NCBI GenBank assembly: GCA_947379975.1
Contig: CANCPF010000006.1
Coordinates: 1 to 64,000, forward strand
Length of the DNA: 64,000 bases
Reading direction: 5' to 3'
Origin: Methylophilaceae bacterium
GTDB lineage: Bacteria; Pseudomonadota; Gammaproteobacteria; Burkholderiales; Methylophilaceae
Below, piece after piece: positions 44,569 through 53,980 of the stretch. Under the pieces are notes generated by a model that worked only from the letters and a program-made list of their open reading frames with translations, had not been told where the DNA came from and ran no database searches. Both the position numbers and the translations under genes were made by a program. The stretch's first letter is position 1, and each line of letters begins with the position of its first letter.

Positions 44569-45458
44569 CGAATAAAGCGACACATACATTTGCCGGTAAG
44601 TTGCTCTTAAATGAGCCGTTGGCGCGCTATACCAGTTGGCGTGTAGGCGGTATCGCTGATCAACTATACATTCCAGCCGATTTGGATGATTTGTGCTTGT
44701 TCTTAAAAAGTTTAAACGCGTTACAGCCGGTTTATTTTATTGGCTTAGGATCCAACCTATTGGTGCGTGATGGTGGTTTGCGTGGGACAGTCATTCTGAT
44801 GCATAACGTATTGACCGCGCTGAAAATGGATGGTGATCTTGTTTATGTGGAAGCCGGTGTAACTTGTGGAAAGTTGGCAAAATTTAGTGCAAAACAAGCG
44901 AAGCAAGGCGGTGAGTTTTTTGCTGGTATTCCAGGCACGCTAGGTGGTGCACTGGCGATGAACGCAGGTTGCTATGGCTGTGAAACTTGGCAAATGGTAC
45001 GTCGCGTAATGACTGTCAATCGACTTGGCGAATTACATACACGTAATGCCGCTGAATACGTTGCAAGTTATCGCCATATTGCAATGCCGGTAAATGATGA
45101 ATGGTTTGTTGCCGCTTGGTTAGCGTTTGAGCCTGGCGATGCGGATGAGTCAGCACAAAATATTAAGGATTTATTAGCGCAGCGTTTAGCTTCACAGCCG
45201 CTTAACTTACCTAGTGCTGGTTCTACATTTAGAAATCCGCTGGGAGATTATGCTGCAAGGTTGATTGAAGCTAGTGGACTAAAAGGGTACATCATTGGCG
45301 GTGCGCAAGTTTCTGAAAAACACGCTAACTTTATTGTGAATGTGGGTGGCGCAAATGCCCTAGACATAGAGTTGCTGATTAAACATATGTACGACACGGT
45401 ATTGCAGGAACATGGCGTTTCCTTGCAGCAAGAAGTGAAAGTGATCGGGGAATATTAA
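44565..45458 (+). CDS. murB: UDP-N-acetylenolpyruvoylglucosamine reductase MurB
   Basis: FAD enzyme of 297 residues that makes UDP-MurNAc. It has RYTSWRVGGIADQLY, FIGLGSNLLVRDGGLRG, GIPGTLGGALAMNAG and PSAGSTFRNP, with a Ser-containing proton-donor segment. The start is GTG, overlapping murC. Its location between murC and ddl differs from E. coli, where murB lies elsewhere, but is seen in other bacteria. Confidence 0.94.
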   Translation: MTNKATHTFAGKLLLNEPLARYTSWRVGGIADQLYIPADLDDLCLFLKSLNALQPVYFIGLGSNLLVRDGGLRGTVILMHNVLTALKMDGDLVYVEAGVTCGKLAKFSAKQAKQGGEFFAGIPGTLGGALAMNAGCYGCETWQMVRRVMTVNRLGELHTRNAAEYVASYRHIAMPVNDEWFVAAWLAFEPGDADESAQNIKDLLAQRLASQPLNLPSAGSTFRNPLGDYAARLIEASGLKGYIIGGAQVSEKHANFIVNVGGANALDIELLIKHMYDTVLQEHGVSLQQEVKVIGEY

Positions 45459-45460
45459 CC

Positions 45461-46429
45461 GTGATAAGTTTAGATGAAAATATGCCTAAGAAAATTGACA
45501 TGAATAAAAGGTTTGGGAAAGTTGCCGTATTGCTTGGTGGAAATTCTGGCGAGCGGGAAGTGTCGCTCAAAAGTGGCGTGGCAGTTTTGTCTGCCCTGCA
45601 AGCGCAAGGGATAGATGCACATGGTTTTGATCCGCGTGAAAAACCATTACATGACCTAGAAAGCTTTGACCGAGTATTCATTAATTTACACGGTCGTTTT
45701 GGCGAAGACGGCTGCATACAAGGCGCACTGGAAATGCTACATATTCCATATACCGGTAGCGGCGTGATGGCCTCTGCTATAGGAATGGATAAATGGCGTA
45801 CTAAGTTATTGTGGCGCGCAACCAATGTGGTAACGCCAGACTTTGAATTAGTCACCGCTAACAGTGACTTTGCGGCAATTGAAGCAAAATTAGGTTTGCC
45901 TTTGTTTGTAAAGCCAGCCAATGAAGGCTCCAGCATAGGGATTAGCAAAGTTAAAGAATCTGGCGGATTAGAAGCTGCTTATAAGATTGCCGCTGAAGCT
46001 GACCCGTTAGTGATCGCTGAAAAATTTGTGGATGGTGGTGAATATACCGTGGGCATTATCGGCAATGGCCAAGCAAATGGTGATTTTATGGCCCTGCCTA
46101 TTATTCGTATTGTGCCTAAAAATGAATTTTATGATTTTGAGGCGAAATATTTACGCAACGATACTGAGTATCTGTGCCCATGCGGATTAAGTGCAGAAAA
46201 AGAGGCGCAGATTCAACAAGAAGCATTGTTGGCATTTAGAGCGATTGGTTGCAAAGGTTGGGGACGGGTAGATTTTTTAATGGACAGCGCCGGCAATCAT
46301 TACTTTTTAGAAGTGAATACCAGTCCAGGGATGACCGATCATAGTTTAGTGCCGATGGCAGCGAAGGCGGCTGGCATTGGTTTTGAGGAATTAGTTGTGC
46401 GCATTTTGGAGTTGGCTGATGTGGGATAA
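45461..46429 (+). CDS. ddl: D-alanine--D-alanine ligase
   Basis: ATP-grasp ligase of 322 residues making D-Ala-D-Ala for MurF. It has KVAVLLGGNSGEREVSLKSG, the Glu/Ser region HGRFGEDGCIQGALE, FVKPANEGSSIGISKV and FLEVNTSPGMTDHSLVP. The GTG at 45461 gives a 13-residue lead before the usual MNKRFGKV start at codon 14; a GGGG ten bases upstream makes GTG plausible, but ATG at 45500 cannot be excluded. Confidence 0.93.
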   Translation: MISLDENMPKKIDMNKRFGKVAVLLGGNSGEREVSLKSGVAVLSALQAQGIDAHGFDPREKPLHDLESFDRVFINLHGRFGEDGCIQGALEMLHIPYTGSGVMASAIGMDKWRTKLLWRATNVVTPDFELVTANSDFAAIEAKLGLPLFVKPANEGSSIGISKVKESGGLEAAYKIAAEADPLVIAEKFVDGGEYTVGIIGNGQANGDFMALPIIRIVPKNEFYDFEAKYLRNDTEYLCPCGLSAEKEAQIQQEALLAFRAIGCKGWGRVDFLMDSAGNHYFLEVNTSPGMTDHSLVPMAAKAAGIGFEELVVRILELADVG

Positions 46430-47252
46430 ACCTACATTACTTAACTGGATAGCCAACCTCTTGTTTGCCTTGAGTGTGGTGGTGATGTTATATGCGGTCT
46501 TATATGCTGTGGTGCATCTGCCAATATTTCCATTACGTGAAGTGAAGGTAGACGGACAGTTAAGCCATGTAAGCCGTGAGCAGGTCAAGTTGATTGTAGA
46601 TAAGCACCTCAAAGGTAACTTTTTTACCTTAGATTTAATTAAGGCCCGTGATGCATTTGAGAAGTTGCCTTGGGCCCGTAAGGTTAGTTTACGCCGCCGT
46701 TGGCCAGATAGCTTAGAAGTGATGATAGAAGAGCATCAAGAATTAGCGAGGTGGGGCACTGTTGCCTTGGTTGATACGCATGGTGATTTGTTTCATGCCG
46801 CATCTGGCAGTGATTTACCGGTATTTTATGGTCCAGGTGATGGCGCAATGGAAATTGCCGCGCAATATGGAGAATTTAGTAAATCATTAAAAGTAGCTAA
46901 TTTAGAGGTGGCTAATTTAACGCTCACGCCAAGACGTGCATGGCAAATAACCACAAAAGATGGCATGGTCATTGAGTTAGGGCGGGTTGAGATGCAAGCA
47001 AGATTAGATAAATTTGCTAACGTATACAACACGACCATAGCCGGACTGAATAAAAAGATTGCCTACGTAGATTTACGCTATCCAAATGGATTTGCAATGC
47101 GTAAACCGACAGAAATGAACAGTAAGCATGAAGTTAAATTGACCAATGCAAAACCAAATTATATGAAAGCTAGTGATGTTAAAGCTGGTGATGTTAAAGC
47201 GGCTGATCTTAAATCTAGCACTATTAATAAACAGAGACAAACCGTGCATTAA
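46419..47252 (+). CDS. ftsQ: Cell division protein FtsQ
   Basis: Bitopic divisome protein of 277 residues: a transmembrane helix (about 10-33), a POTRA domain beginning FPLREVKVDGQLSHVSREQV, and a beta domain with LPWARKVSLRRRWPDSLEV. GGAG at 46408-46411 sets the ATG at 46419, which overlaps the ddl stop; the frame extends upstream from a TTG at 46395. The C-terminus carries a short near-repeat (SDVKAGDVKAADLKSS), an unusual tail beyond the conserved fold. Confidence 0.92.
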   Translation: MWDKPTLLNWIANLLFALSVVVMLYAVLYAVVHLPIFPLREVKVDGQLSHVSREQVKLIVDKHLKGNFFTLDLIKARDAFEKLPWARKVSLRRRWPDSLEVMIEEHQELARWGTVALVDTHGDLFHAASGSDLPVFYGPGDGAMEIAAQYGEFSKSLKVANLEVANLTLTPRRAWQITTKDGMVIELGRVEMQARLDKFANVYNTTIAGLNKKIAYVDLRYPNGFAMRKPTEMNSKHEVKLTNAKPNYMKASDVKAGDVKAADLKSSTINKQRQTVH

Positions 47253-47270
47253 TCACGGAGGGAGTAAGCC

Positions 47271-48509
47271 ATGAGTAGAGTGAAAGAAGATAAGAATTTA
47301 ATCGTAGGCCTAGATATAGGCACATCAAAAATTGTGGCTATTGTTGCTGAATTGCAGCCAGAAGGTACGATAAAAGTGATTGGGCTTGGTCAGCATGTGT
47401 CACGCGGCTTAAAAAAGGGTGTGGTCATTAATATTGAATCGACCATGCAATCAATACAGCGCGCATTAGAAGAAGCTGAGCTAATGGCCGATTGCAAAAT
47501 CAATAATGTCTATACCGGCATTGCTGGAAGCCATATAAAAAGCTTGAACTCTCATGGCATGGTTAAGATTAAAGATGCCGAAGTGACACAGATGGATGTA
47601 GATAGGGTGATTGAAACTGCTCGTGCGATTGCATTGCCGGCAGATCAACAAATACTTCATATTCTGACGCAGGAATTTATTATTGACGGCCAAGAAGATG
47701 TGCGTGAGCCACTCGGCATGAGCGGCATGAAGCTTGAGGTAAAAGTGCATATTGTGACGGGCGCAGTGGCTGCTGCACAAAATATCGTTAAATGCATCAA
47801 GCGCTGTGGAATTGAAGTGAGTGATTTAATTTTACAACCGCTAGCTTCTAGCCTTGCAGTTTTAACTGAAGATGAAAAAGAGTTGGGTGTTTGCCTGGTA
47901 GATATTGGTGGTGGCACCACTGATATCGCAGTATTCAAACAAGGTGCAATTCGCCATACAGCGGTAGTACCTATTGCCGGCGACCAAATGACTAACGATG
48001 TGGCGGTGGCTTTCCGCACGCCTACACAATCTGCTGAGGATATAAAAGTTAAACATGGCTGCGCATTACGCCAATTAGCCGACCCACGTGAAGTGGTTGA
48101 AGTGCCTGGCGTAGATGGCCGCGAGCCGCGCCAACTATCAGTACAAACCTTAGCCGAAGTGCTAGAACCACGCGTAGTTGAGTTATACGAAATGGTTTTG
48201 AATGAATTACGTCGCAGCGGTATGGAAGAAATGATTGCCTCTGGTGTCGTGATTACTGGCGGCTCAGCCATGATGCGTGGCATGGTGGAATTAGGCGAAG
48301 AGATCTTTCATATGCCAGTACGTATGGGTCTACCGAGATACGTCGGCGGCTTGTCAGAAGTGGTCAGCAATCCAAGATACGCCACTGGAGTGGGCTTAGT
48401 GTTGATGGGCAAGCAGCAATTAGAGAGGCATTTAAACGGGCAATTAGAAGTTAATTCGTTTGCACGCATGCTGGAAAAAATGAAAAGTTGGTTTCAAGGT
48501 AATTTTTAA
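47271..48509 (+). CDS. ftsA: Cell division protein FtsA
   Basis: Actin-like ATPase of 412 residues that tethers FtsZ to the membrane. It has the phosphate loop VGLDIGTSKIVAIVAE, the second motif CLVDIGGGTTDIAVF and VITGGSAMMRGMVELGE. The C-terminal FARMLEKMKSWFQGNF is the amphipathic membrane-targeting helix. A strong GGAGG precedes the ATG. Confidence 0.96.
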   Translation: MSRVKEDKNLIVGLDIGTSKIVAIVAELQPEGTIKVIGLGQHVSRGLKKGVVINIESTMQSIQRALEEAELMADCKINNVYTGIAGSHIKSLNSHGMVKIKDAEVTQMDVDRVIETARAIALPADQQILHILTQEFIIDGQEDVREPLGMSGMKLEVKVHIVTGAVAAAQNIVKCIKRCGIEVSDLILQPLASSLAVLTEDEKELGVCLVDIGGGTTDIAVFKQGAIRHTAVVPIAGDQMTNDVAVAFRTPTQSAEDIKVKHGCALRQLADPREVVEVPGVDGREPRQLSVQTLAEVLEPRVVELYEMVLNELRRSGMEEMIASGVVITGGSAMMRGMVELGEEIFHMPVRMGLPRYVGGLSEVVSNPRYATGVGLVLMGKQQLERHLNGQLEVNSFARMLEKMKSWFQGNF

Positions 48510-48593
48510 TAAAAATTAGCTTGGTAAGTGTAAGGCAGGTAATAGGCAGTTCAGGCAGAAGTACATTAGTTAATAAAAAAGAGGAGATACAAA

Positions 48594-49775
48594 ATGTTTG
48601 AAATTATGGAAAAAAGTTCTCAAGAAGCAGTCATTAAGGTCATTGGTGTGGGTGGTTGCGGTGGCAATGCTGTAGCGCACATGATAGAAAAAAATGTTGG
48701 TGGTGTAGAATTTATTTGTGCCAATACCGATATGCAAGCTTTAAGAAAGAGTCAAGCTCAAACCGTATTGCAAATAGGTGAGTCTATGACTCGCGGTCTA
48801 GGCGCAGGTGCTAAACCAGAAGTCGGTCGCGATGCTGCATTAGAAGATCGAGATGCGATTGCCGAGCTGATTGAAGGCGCTGATATGTTGTTTATTACCG
48901 CAGGTATGGGTGGCGGTACAGGTACAGGCGCAGCACCAGTCATTGCTAAAATTGCAAAAGAAATGGGTATTTTAACCGTTGCAGTAGTGACCAAACCATT
49001 CTCGTTTGAAGGCAAACGTACTAAAGTGGCCGCAGATGGTTTAGAAGAACTGTCTAAGTATGTAGATTCATTAATTGTGATTCCTAACGAAAAATTAATG
49101 GAAGTATTAGGCGAAGATGTGCCATTTCTAGAAGCTTTTAGAGCGGCAAATGATGTATTACACAATGCGGTTTCTGGCATTGCAGAAATCATTAATTGTG
49201 CCGGTACAGTGAACGTTGACTTTGCCGATGTACGCACAGTGATGAGTGAGATGGGTATGGCTATGATGGGTTCAGCACTTGCAACAGGGCCAGACCGTGC
49301 TCGTATCGCAGCTGAACAAGCCGTAGCAAGTCCGTTATTGGAAGATGTGAACTTAGCTAATGCACGTGGTGTTTTAGTTAACATTACCACTTCTAGCTCA
49401 TTCAAAATGAAAGAGTACTATGATGTGATGAACACTATTAAAGCTTTCACAGCAGATGATGCGACCGTGATTGTGGGTAATGTGTTTGATGAATCTATGG
49501 GTGATGGCTTACGTGTGACCATGGTTGCAACCGGTTTAACTGGCGCGCAACGTCGCCAACAAAAACCTGAACTACGTGTAATGCCGCAACAAATGGTCCG
49601 CGATGGCACTACTAATCAGCCTGTCTACATGGGTAGTAACAGCCATGACATGGATGATGAGGCTCCTGCAGTATTTGGTGCTAATAATAGCCGTCGTGCA
49701 CAAGTCGAAGCGATGAAGGTTGCAGGTGTTGAAGAGTATGATATTCCTGCATTCTTGCGTAAACAGGCTGACTAG
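48594..49775 (+). CDS. ftsZ: Cell division GTPase FtsZ
   Basis: Tubulin-like GTPase of 393 residues that forms the Z ring. It has the GTP-binding GMGGGTGTGAAPVIA near residue 105, the NxDFADVRT T7 loop region (VNVDFADVRTVMSEMG), and a conserved C-terminal peptide EYDIPAFLRKQ that binds FtsA and SlmA; the latter is also encoded in this window. GAGGAGA precedes the ATG. Confidence 0.97.
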   Translation: MFEIMEKSSQEAVIKVIGVGGCGGNAVAHMIEKNVGGVEFICANTDMQALRKSQAQTVLQIGESMTRGLGAGAKPEVGRDAALEDRDAIAELIEGADMLFITAGMGGGTGTGAAPVIAKIAKEMGILTVAVVTKPFSFEGKRTKVAADGLEELSKYVDSLIVIPNEKLMEVLGEDVPFLEAFRAANDVLHNAVSGIAEIINCAGTVNVDFADVRTVMSEMGMAMMGSALATGPDRARIAAEQAVASPLLEDVNLANARGVLVNITTSSSFKMKEYYDVMNTIKAFTADDATVIVGNVFDESMGDGLRVTMVATGLTGAQRRQQKPELRVMPQQMVRDGTTNQPVYMGSNSHDMDDEAPAVFGANNSRRAQVEAMKVAGVEEYDIPAFLRKQAD

Positions 49776-49952
49776 CATGGCGCTTTAATACCATCTATAT
49801 TAATTTGCTAGTGCCACTAGGCAAGCTGATGGTTTCACTGGAACTAGGTGGAATATGCTATTATTTTCTTAATTAATAAGAAAAAAGTACATTGGCAATG
49901 CGTTTAAATATAGATGATTATGAAGTGTTGATATAGGGATTTAGAACGATTG

Positions 49953-50882
49953 ATGTTAAAGCAGCGTACATTAAAAAAAGCAATTAGCGCCACTGGCGTT
50001 GGCTTGCACAACGGCGAAAAGGTTACTCTTACCCTGCGCCCTGCTGCAGCCGATACTGGTATTGTTTTCAAACGGGTTGATCTGCCTCAGCCCAATGAAA
50101 TCTTAGCCACCCCTAGTGCAGTGCATGACACAAAAATGTGTTCTGCCTTGGAAGCTAATGGTGCGCGTGTTGCTACTGTTGAACACATTATGTCTGCGCT
50201 TGCAGGCTTAGGTGTAGATAACGTATATATTGATGTAAATGCTGCTGAAATTCCAATTATGGACGGTAGTTCTGGTCCCTTTGTGTTTTTGTTACAAGAA
50301 GCCGGCATAGTTGAACAAGCCGCGCCTAAAAAGTTTATACGCGTAAAAAAAATGGTAGAAGTGATCGAAGGCGATAAGTGGGTCCGTTTTGAGCCTTATC
50401 ATGGCTTCAAAATTGACTTCACTATTCATTTTAATCACCCAGTATTTGAGTATTCTGGAAGCAATGTAAAAATTGATTTTGCAGATGATTCTTATATCAA
50501 GGAAATTAGCCGTGCGCGTACATTTGGCTTTATGCACGAAGTTGAGTATTTAAGATCTAACGGCTTGGCCCGTGGCGGAAGCTTAGATAATGCGATCGTT
50601 TTAGACGAATATCGAGTGTTGAATACCGATGGCCTGCGTTATGAAGATGAGTTTGTAAAACACAAAGTGTTAGATGCTATAGGTGATTTGTACATGTTGG
50701 GCCATCCCATTTTAGGCGCTTTTTATGCTTATAAATCAGGTCATGCACTCAATAACCAATTACTACGTGCTTTGCTGAAAGATGAAACTGCATGGGAATA
50801 TGCCACATTTGAGCATAAAAAAGATGCGCCTGCGGCATTTTCATCAGAATCATCGCAACTAATCACGAAACCTATTTTCTAA
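49953..50882 (+). CDS. lpxC: UDP-3-O-acyl-GlcNAc deacetylase LpxC
   Basis: Zinc deacetylase of 309 residues, the committed step of lipid A synthesis. Zinc and catalytic residues are in EHIMSALAGLGVDN, FVKHKVLDAIGDLY and the His of KSGHALNNQLLRAL. The frame opens at a TTG at 49950, but ATG at 49953 gives the usual MLKQRTLKKAI start. It ends the dcw cluster; an AT-rich small stem lies in the 177-base gap after ftsZ. Confidence 0.96.
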   Translation: MLKQRTLKKAISATGVGLHNGEKVTLTLRPAAADTGIVFKRVDLPQPNEILATPSAVHDTKMCSALEANGARVATVEHIMSALAGLGVDNVYIDVNAAEIPIMDGSSGPFVFLLQEAGIVEQAAPKKFIRVKKMVEVIEGDKWVRFEPYHGFKIDFTIHFNHPVFEYSGSNVKIDFADDSYIKEISRARTFGFMHEVEYLRSNGLARGGSLDNAIVLDEYRVLNTDGLRYEDEFVKHKVLDAIGDLYMLGHPILGAFYAYKSGHALNNQLLRALLKDETAWEYATFEHKKDAPAAFSSESSQLITKPIF

Positions 50883-50975
50883 GCTTACATAACTTAGTCG
50901 CTTAGGTTTTTTTAAAAGCTTAGCTATTTAGAGTTAATGATTTAAAAGCTTGTAACCCAATTGAGAGGGCGTGCC

Positions 50976-52928
50976 GTGTTAATGATTCGCCTATTATTAT
51001 TTTTTGCCATCACCGTGTCTACTCCGACATTTGCATTGTCTGACGAGACTTTGTTTCAGCACGCACGCGAATCCTATACGGCTAAAAATATCAACGCTTT
51101 AAGCAATGACGTGAGCCAGCTAAAAACCCAACAATATATTTTAGCGCCCTATGCTGATTATTGGCTGATGCTACTCAATTTAGAGCAGGCACGTGATGAA
51201 GAAGTGCAGAATTTTCTAGCACAATATGCTGATTTACCATTTGCCGACCGCGTACGTGGCGAATGGCTAAAAAAACTCGCCAAACAACAGAATTGGGATG
51301 CTTTTTACGAAGAATCAGCTAATTTTCAGCGTGATGACTTAATCGTACAATGCTACGCATTGCTTGGTCATGCACAATTGGCTGATGTTGATGTTAGTGG
51401 CCAAACAAAAAGTTTATGGTTAACAACTAACGATTTACCCAGCAACTGTAATCAATTATTTGACCTGATGCAAAAAAAAGGTCAGCTGACTGTAGATGAT
51501 ATTTGGGCGCGATTTAGACTGGCATTGCAAGATGGTAAGTTGAATGTCGCTAAAGCTATTGCGCCACGAATACCAACAATAGATGCAGAGAACATTAAAT
51601 TGCTTGATCGCGTGACGGCAACACCCCAACTCATCCTTGATAAAAAAGTAATCTCATTTAAAACTAGACTCGGTATAGAGCTTAATCTCTATGCGATTGA
51701 CCGTCTTGCCCGCACTAAATTAGAAGATGCAATTAGCACTTATAAGAACATTCAAGACGCATTTGAGCCAGACAGTCGGGCTTTTGCTTGGAGCAGAATT
51801 GCCTATCATGCAGCGCGCGCTCATGATGTAAAGGCGCTTGAATATTATGCTTTGGCAAAGAACATAAGCTTAGACAAAGAACAATTGGCTTGGAAAGTAA
51901 GAGCCGCGTTGCGTGCTAAAGATTGGCCTACGGTGCTGATTGCTATTGCTGCAATGCCAGCAAAACAATCCGAAGAAGGGGCATGGCGTTATTGGAAAGC
52001 ACGCGCGTTAAAAGAGCAGGCATCGCAAGGTGGTAGCCAGCAGGCCGAGGCCAATGCCATTTTTAGTAAACTTTCAACCGAGCGCCACTATTATGGTTGG
52101 TTGGCGGCGGATGAACTAGAAAGCATGATGGGTAGCCCGGATGAACATTACCGCGTTAGCGACAATGAAGTTAATGCCATCGCGAATTTGCCAGCCATTA
52201 AGCGTGCCTTCGAGTTACAGCGTCTAGATTTACGCTGGGAAGCCAAAGCTGAGTGGGTGTGGGCTACACTGCACTTTGATGATAAGCAGTTACTGGCGGC
52301 AGCAGAATATGCCACGCGACAAAAATGGTATGACATTGCCATTATTACCGCAGACAATACTAAGCAGATTCATGACTTTAGCCTGCGTTATCCTACCCCT
52401 TATCGCGATTTGATGCATAGCTCGGCTAGTAATGAAAATATTGATGAAGCTTGGGTCTATGGCTTAACGCGGCAAGAAAGCCGTTTTATGCATTATGCAA
52501 AATCTGGCGTAGGCGCAGCCGGCCTCATGCAAATAATGCCAGCTACTGCAAAATGGGTGGCAAAAAAAATGGGCATGGATAATTACAGTAATGACAATAT
52601 TCATGAACTGAGCACGAATATTGATATAGGCGCACATTATATGCGCTACACCTTAGATTTGATGGGTGGCCAAGCGGTTATGGCAACAGCCGCTTATAAT
52701 GCTGGACCTAGTCGCGCTAAACGCTGGATGGCAAGTGAGCCTTTAGAAGCATCGATTTATATTGAAACTATTCCATTTAGTGAAACCAGAAATTATGTAC
52801 AAAAAGTAATGGCTAATGCCAGCTTTTATGCGCCACGTCTGGGGACTAAAATTCAATCACTAAAATCTCGTCTGGGCATTATTCCAGCTAGCGTCACGCC
52901 TGAAATAATGGTGGTAGATAATGAGTAA
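50976..52928 (+). CDS. slt: Soluble lytic murein transglycosylase (Slt70-like)
   Basis: Periplasmic muramidase of about 650 residues: a signal peptide (cleavage after PTFA), a long alpha-superhelical U-domain, and a C-terminal lysozyme-like catalytic domain. Its Glu is in LTRQESRFM near 501, followed by SGVGAAGLMQIMPATAK and AAYNAGPSRAKRW. I chose the GTG at 50976 because GAGAGGG lies six bases upstream; ATG at 50982 would shorten it by two residues. It cleaves peptidoglycan with 1,6-anhydro product formation. Confidence 0.9.
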   Translation: MLMIRLLLFFAITVSTPTFALSDETLFQHARESYTAKNINALSNDVSQLKTQQYILAPYADYWLMLLNLEQARDEEVQNFLAQYADLPFADRVRGEWLKKLAKQQNWDAFYEESANFQRDDLIVQCYALLGHAQLADVDVSGQTKSLWLTTNDLPSNCNQLFDLMQKKGQLTVDDIWARFRLALQDGKLNVAKAIAPRIPTIDAENIKLLDRVTATPQLILDKKVISFKTRLGIELNLYAIDRLARTKLEDAISTYKNIQDAFEPDSRAFAWSRIAYHAARAHDVKALEYYALAKNISLDKEQLAWKVRAALRAKDWPTVLIAIAAMPAKQSEEGAWRYWKARALKEQASQGGSQQAEANAIFSKLSTERHYYGWLAADELESMMGSPDEHYRVSDNEVNAIANLPAIKRAFELQRLDLRWEAKAEWVWATLHFDDKQLLAAAEYATRQKWYDIAIITADNTKQIHDFSLRYPTPYRDLMHSSASNENIDEAWVYGLTRQESRFMHYAKSGVGAAGLMQIMPATAKWVAKKMGMDNYSNDNIHELSTNIDIGAHYMRYTLDLMGGQAVMATAAYNAGPSRAKRWMASEPLEASIYIETIPFSETRNYVQKVMANASFYAPRLGTKIQSLKSRLGIIPASVTPEIMVVDNE

Positions 52929-52994
52929 TGGCTGACAGAGAAATTATTTAAAGACCGGTTTAAAATAAGATTAACAACAATAAGATTAACAATA

Positions 52995-53942
52995 ATGAAA
53001 TTAAAAGAAATTGTCGTATTAGGTGGTTCTGGTTTTGTCGGCAGCGCAATTGTTGCAAAATTAGATGCGGCTGGATATTCAGTAAAAGTACTGACTCGCC
53101 GACGCGATGTAGCTAAGCACTTGTTATTACTACCTAATGTGCAATTGGTGGAATGTAATGTGCTCGATTATCAAGCCTTAAACGCTACACTTAGAGGTGC
53201 CGATGCGGTGATTAATTTGATCGGTATTTTGCACCAAAGCCGACGTATCAGTTTTAATGCCATGCACCATCAATTTCCAGCCCAGCTAGCAAAAATATGT
53301 GCAGATTTAGGTATAACTCGTCTGTTACACATGAGTAGCTTAAAAGCCGATAAAAATGCACCTAGCCGTTATCTGCAATCCAAAGGCATGGGTGAGGCGG
53401 CCTTATGGACATTGCAAGATAAGCTGAATATCACCATTTTTAAACCATCTATTATTTTTGGTCGTGGCGATGCTTTCATCAATTTATTTGCTTCACTTAT
53501 TAAACTTTTGCCAGCAGTGTTGCTGGCCAAGCCTAATGCTAAATTTCAGCCTATCTGGGTGGAGGATGTCGCCACCTGTTTTGTAAATAGCTTAGAAAAT
53601 ACTGATACTTACGGCCAAACTTATGAACTCGCTGGCCCAAAAGTTTATACTTTTAGGCAACTAGTAAAGCAAGTGATGAACACGCTGAATCTTCAACGAC
53701 CGATTATTGGTTTATGCGACAAGCTTTCCTATGCGCAGGCATTTATGATGGAGTTGTTGCCTGTTAAGTTAATGTCGCGTGACAATGTTAAATCCATGGA
53801 AGTCGATAGTGTGAGCGAGAAGCCATTCCCACCGATTTTTAATTTGACGCCTACTGCATTAGAAGCGGTGATTCCTGAATATCTGATCGACGAAACTCCA
53901 CGTGGTGCTTATGATCGATTTCGCCAAAATGCCGCAAGATAG
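52995..53942 (+). CDS. NAD(P)-binding protein, NDUFA9-like SDR
   Basis: Extended/atypical short-chain dehydrogenase of 315 residues with the Rossmann start VVLGGSGFVGSAIVAKL, then ADAVINLIGILHQ and the SSLKAD region. It resembles the complex I accessory subunit NDUFA9 and bacterial homologues of unknown substrate. The classical YxxxK catalytic pair is not evident (SRYLQSKGMGE is the corresponding part). It lies 66 bases after slt and 38 before cca on the same strand. Confidence 0.75.
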   Translation: MKLKEIVVLGGSGFVGSAIVAKLDAAGYSVKVLTRRRDVAKHLLLLPNVQLVECNVLDYQALNATLRGADAVINLIGILHQSRRISFNAMHHQFPAQLAKICADLGITRLLHMSSLKADKNAPSRYLQSKGMGEAALWTLQDKLNITIFKPSIIFGRGDAFINLFASLIKLLPAVLLAKPNAKFQPIWVEDVATCFVNSLENTDTYGQTYELAGPKVYTFRQLVKQVMNTLNLQRPIIGLCDKLSYAQAFMMELLPVKLMSRDNVKSMEVDSVSEKPFPPIFNLTPTALEAVIPEYLIDETPRGAYDRFRQNAAR

Positions 53943-53980
53943 TTCTTCATTAAATACAACGCTATCTAAGCCATAAATTT

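Noticed and set aside
49864..49884. Stem TTTTCTTA/TAAGAAAA between ftsZ and lpxC
   Set aside because: The stem is almost purely A-T and weak; not convincing as a terminator.
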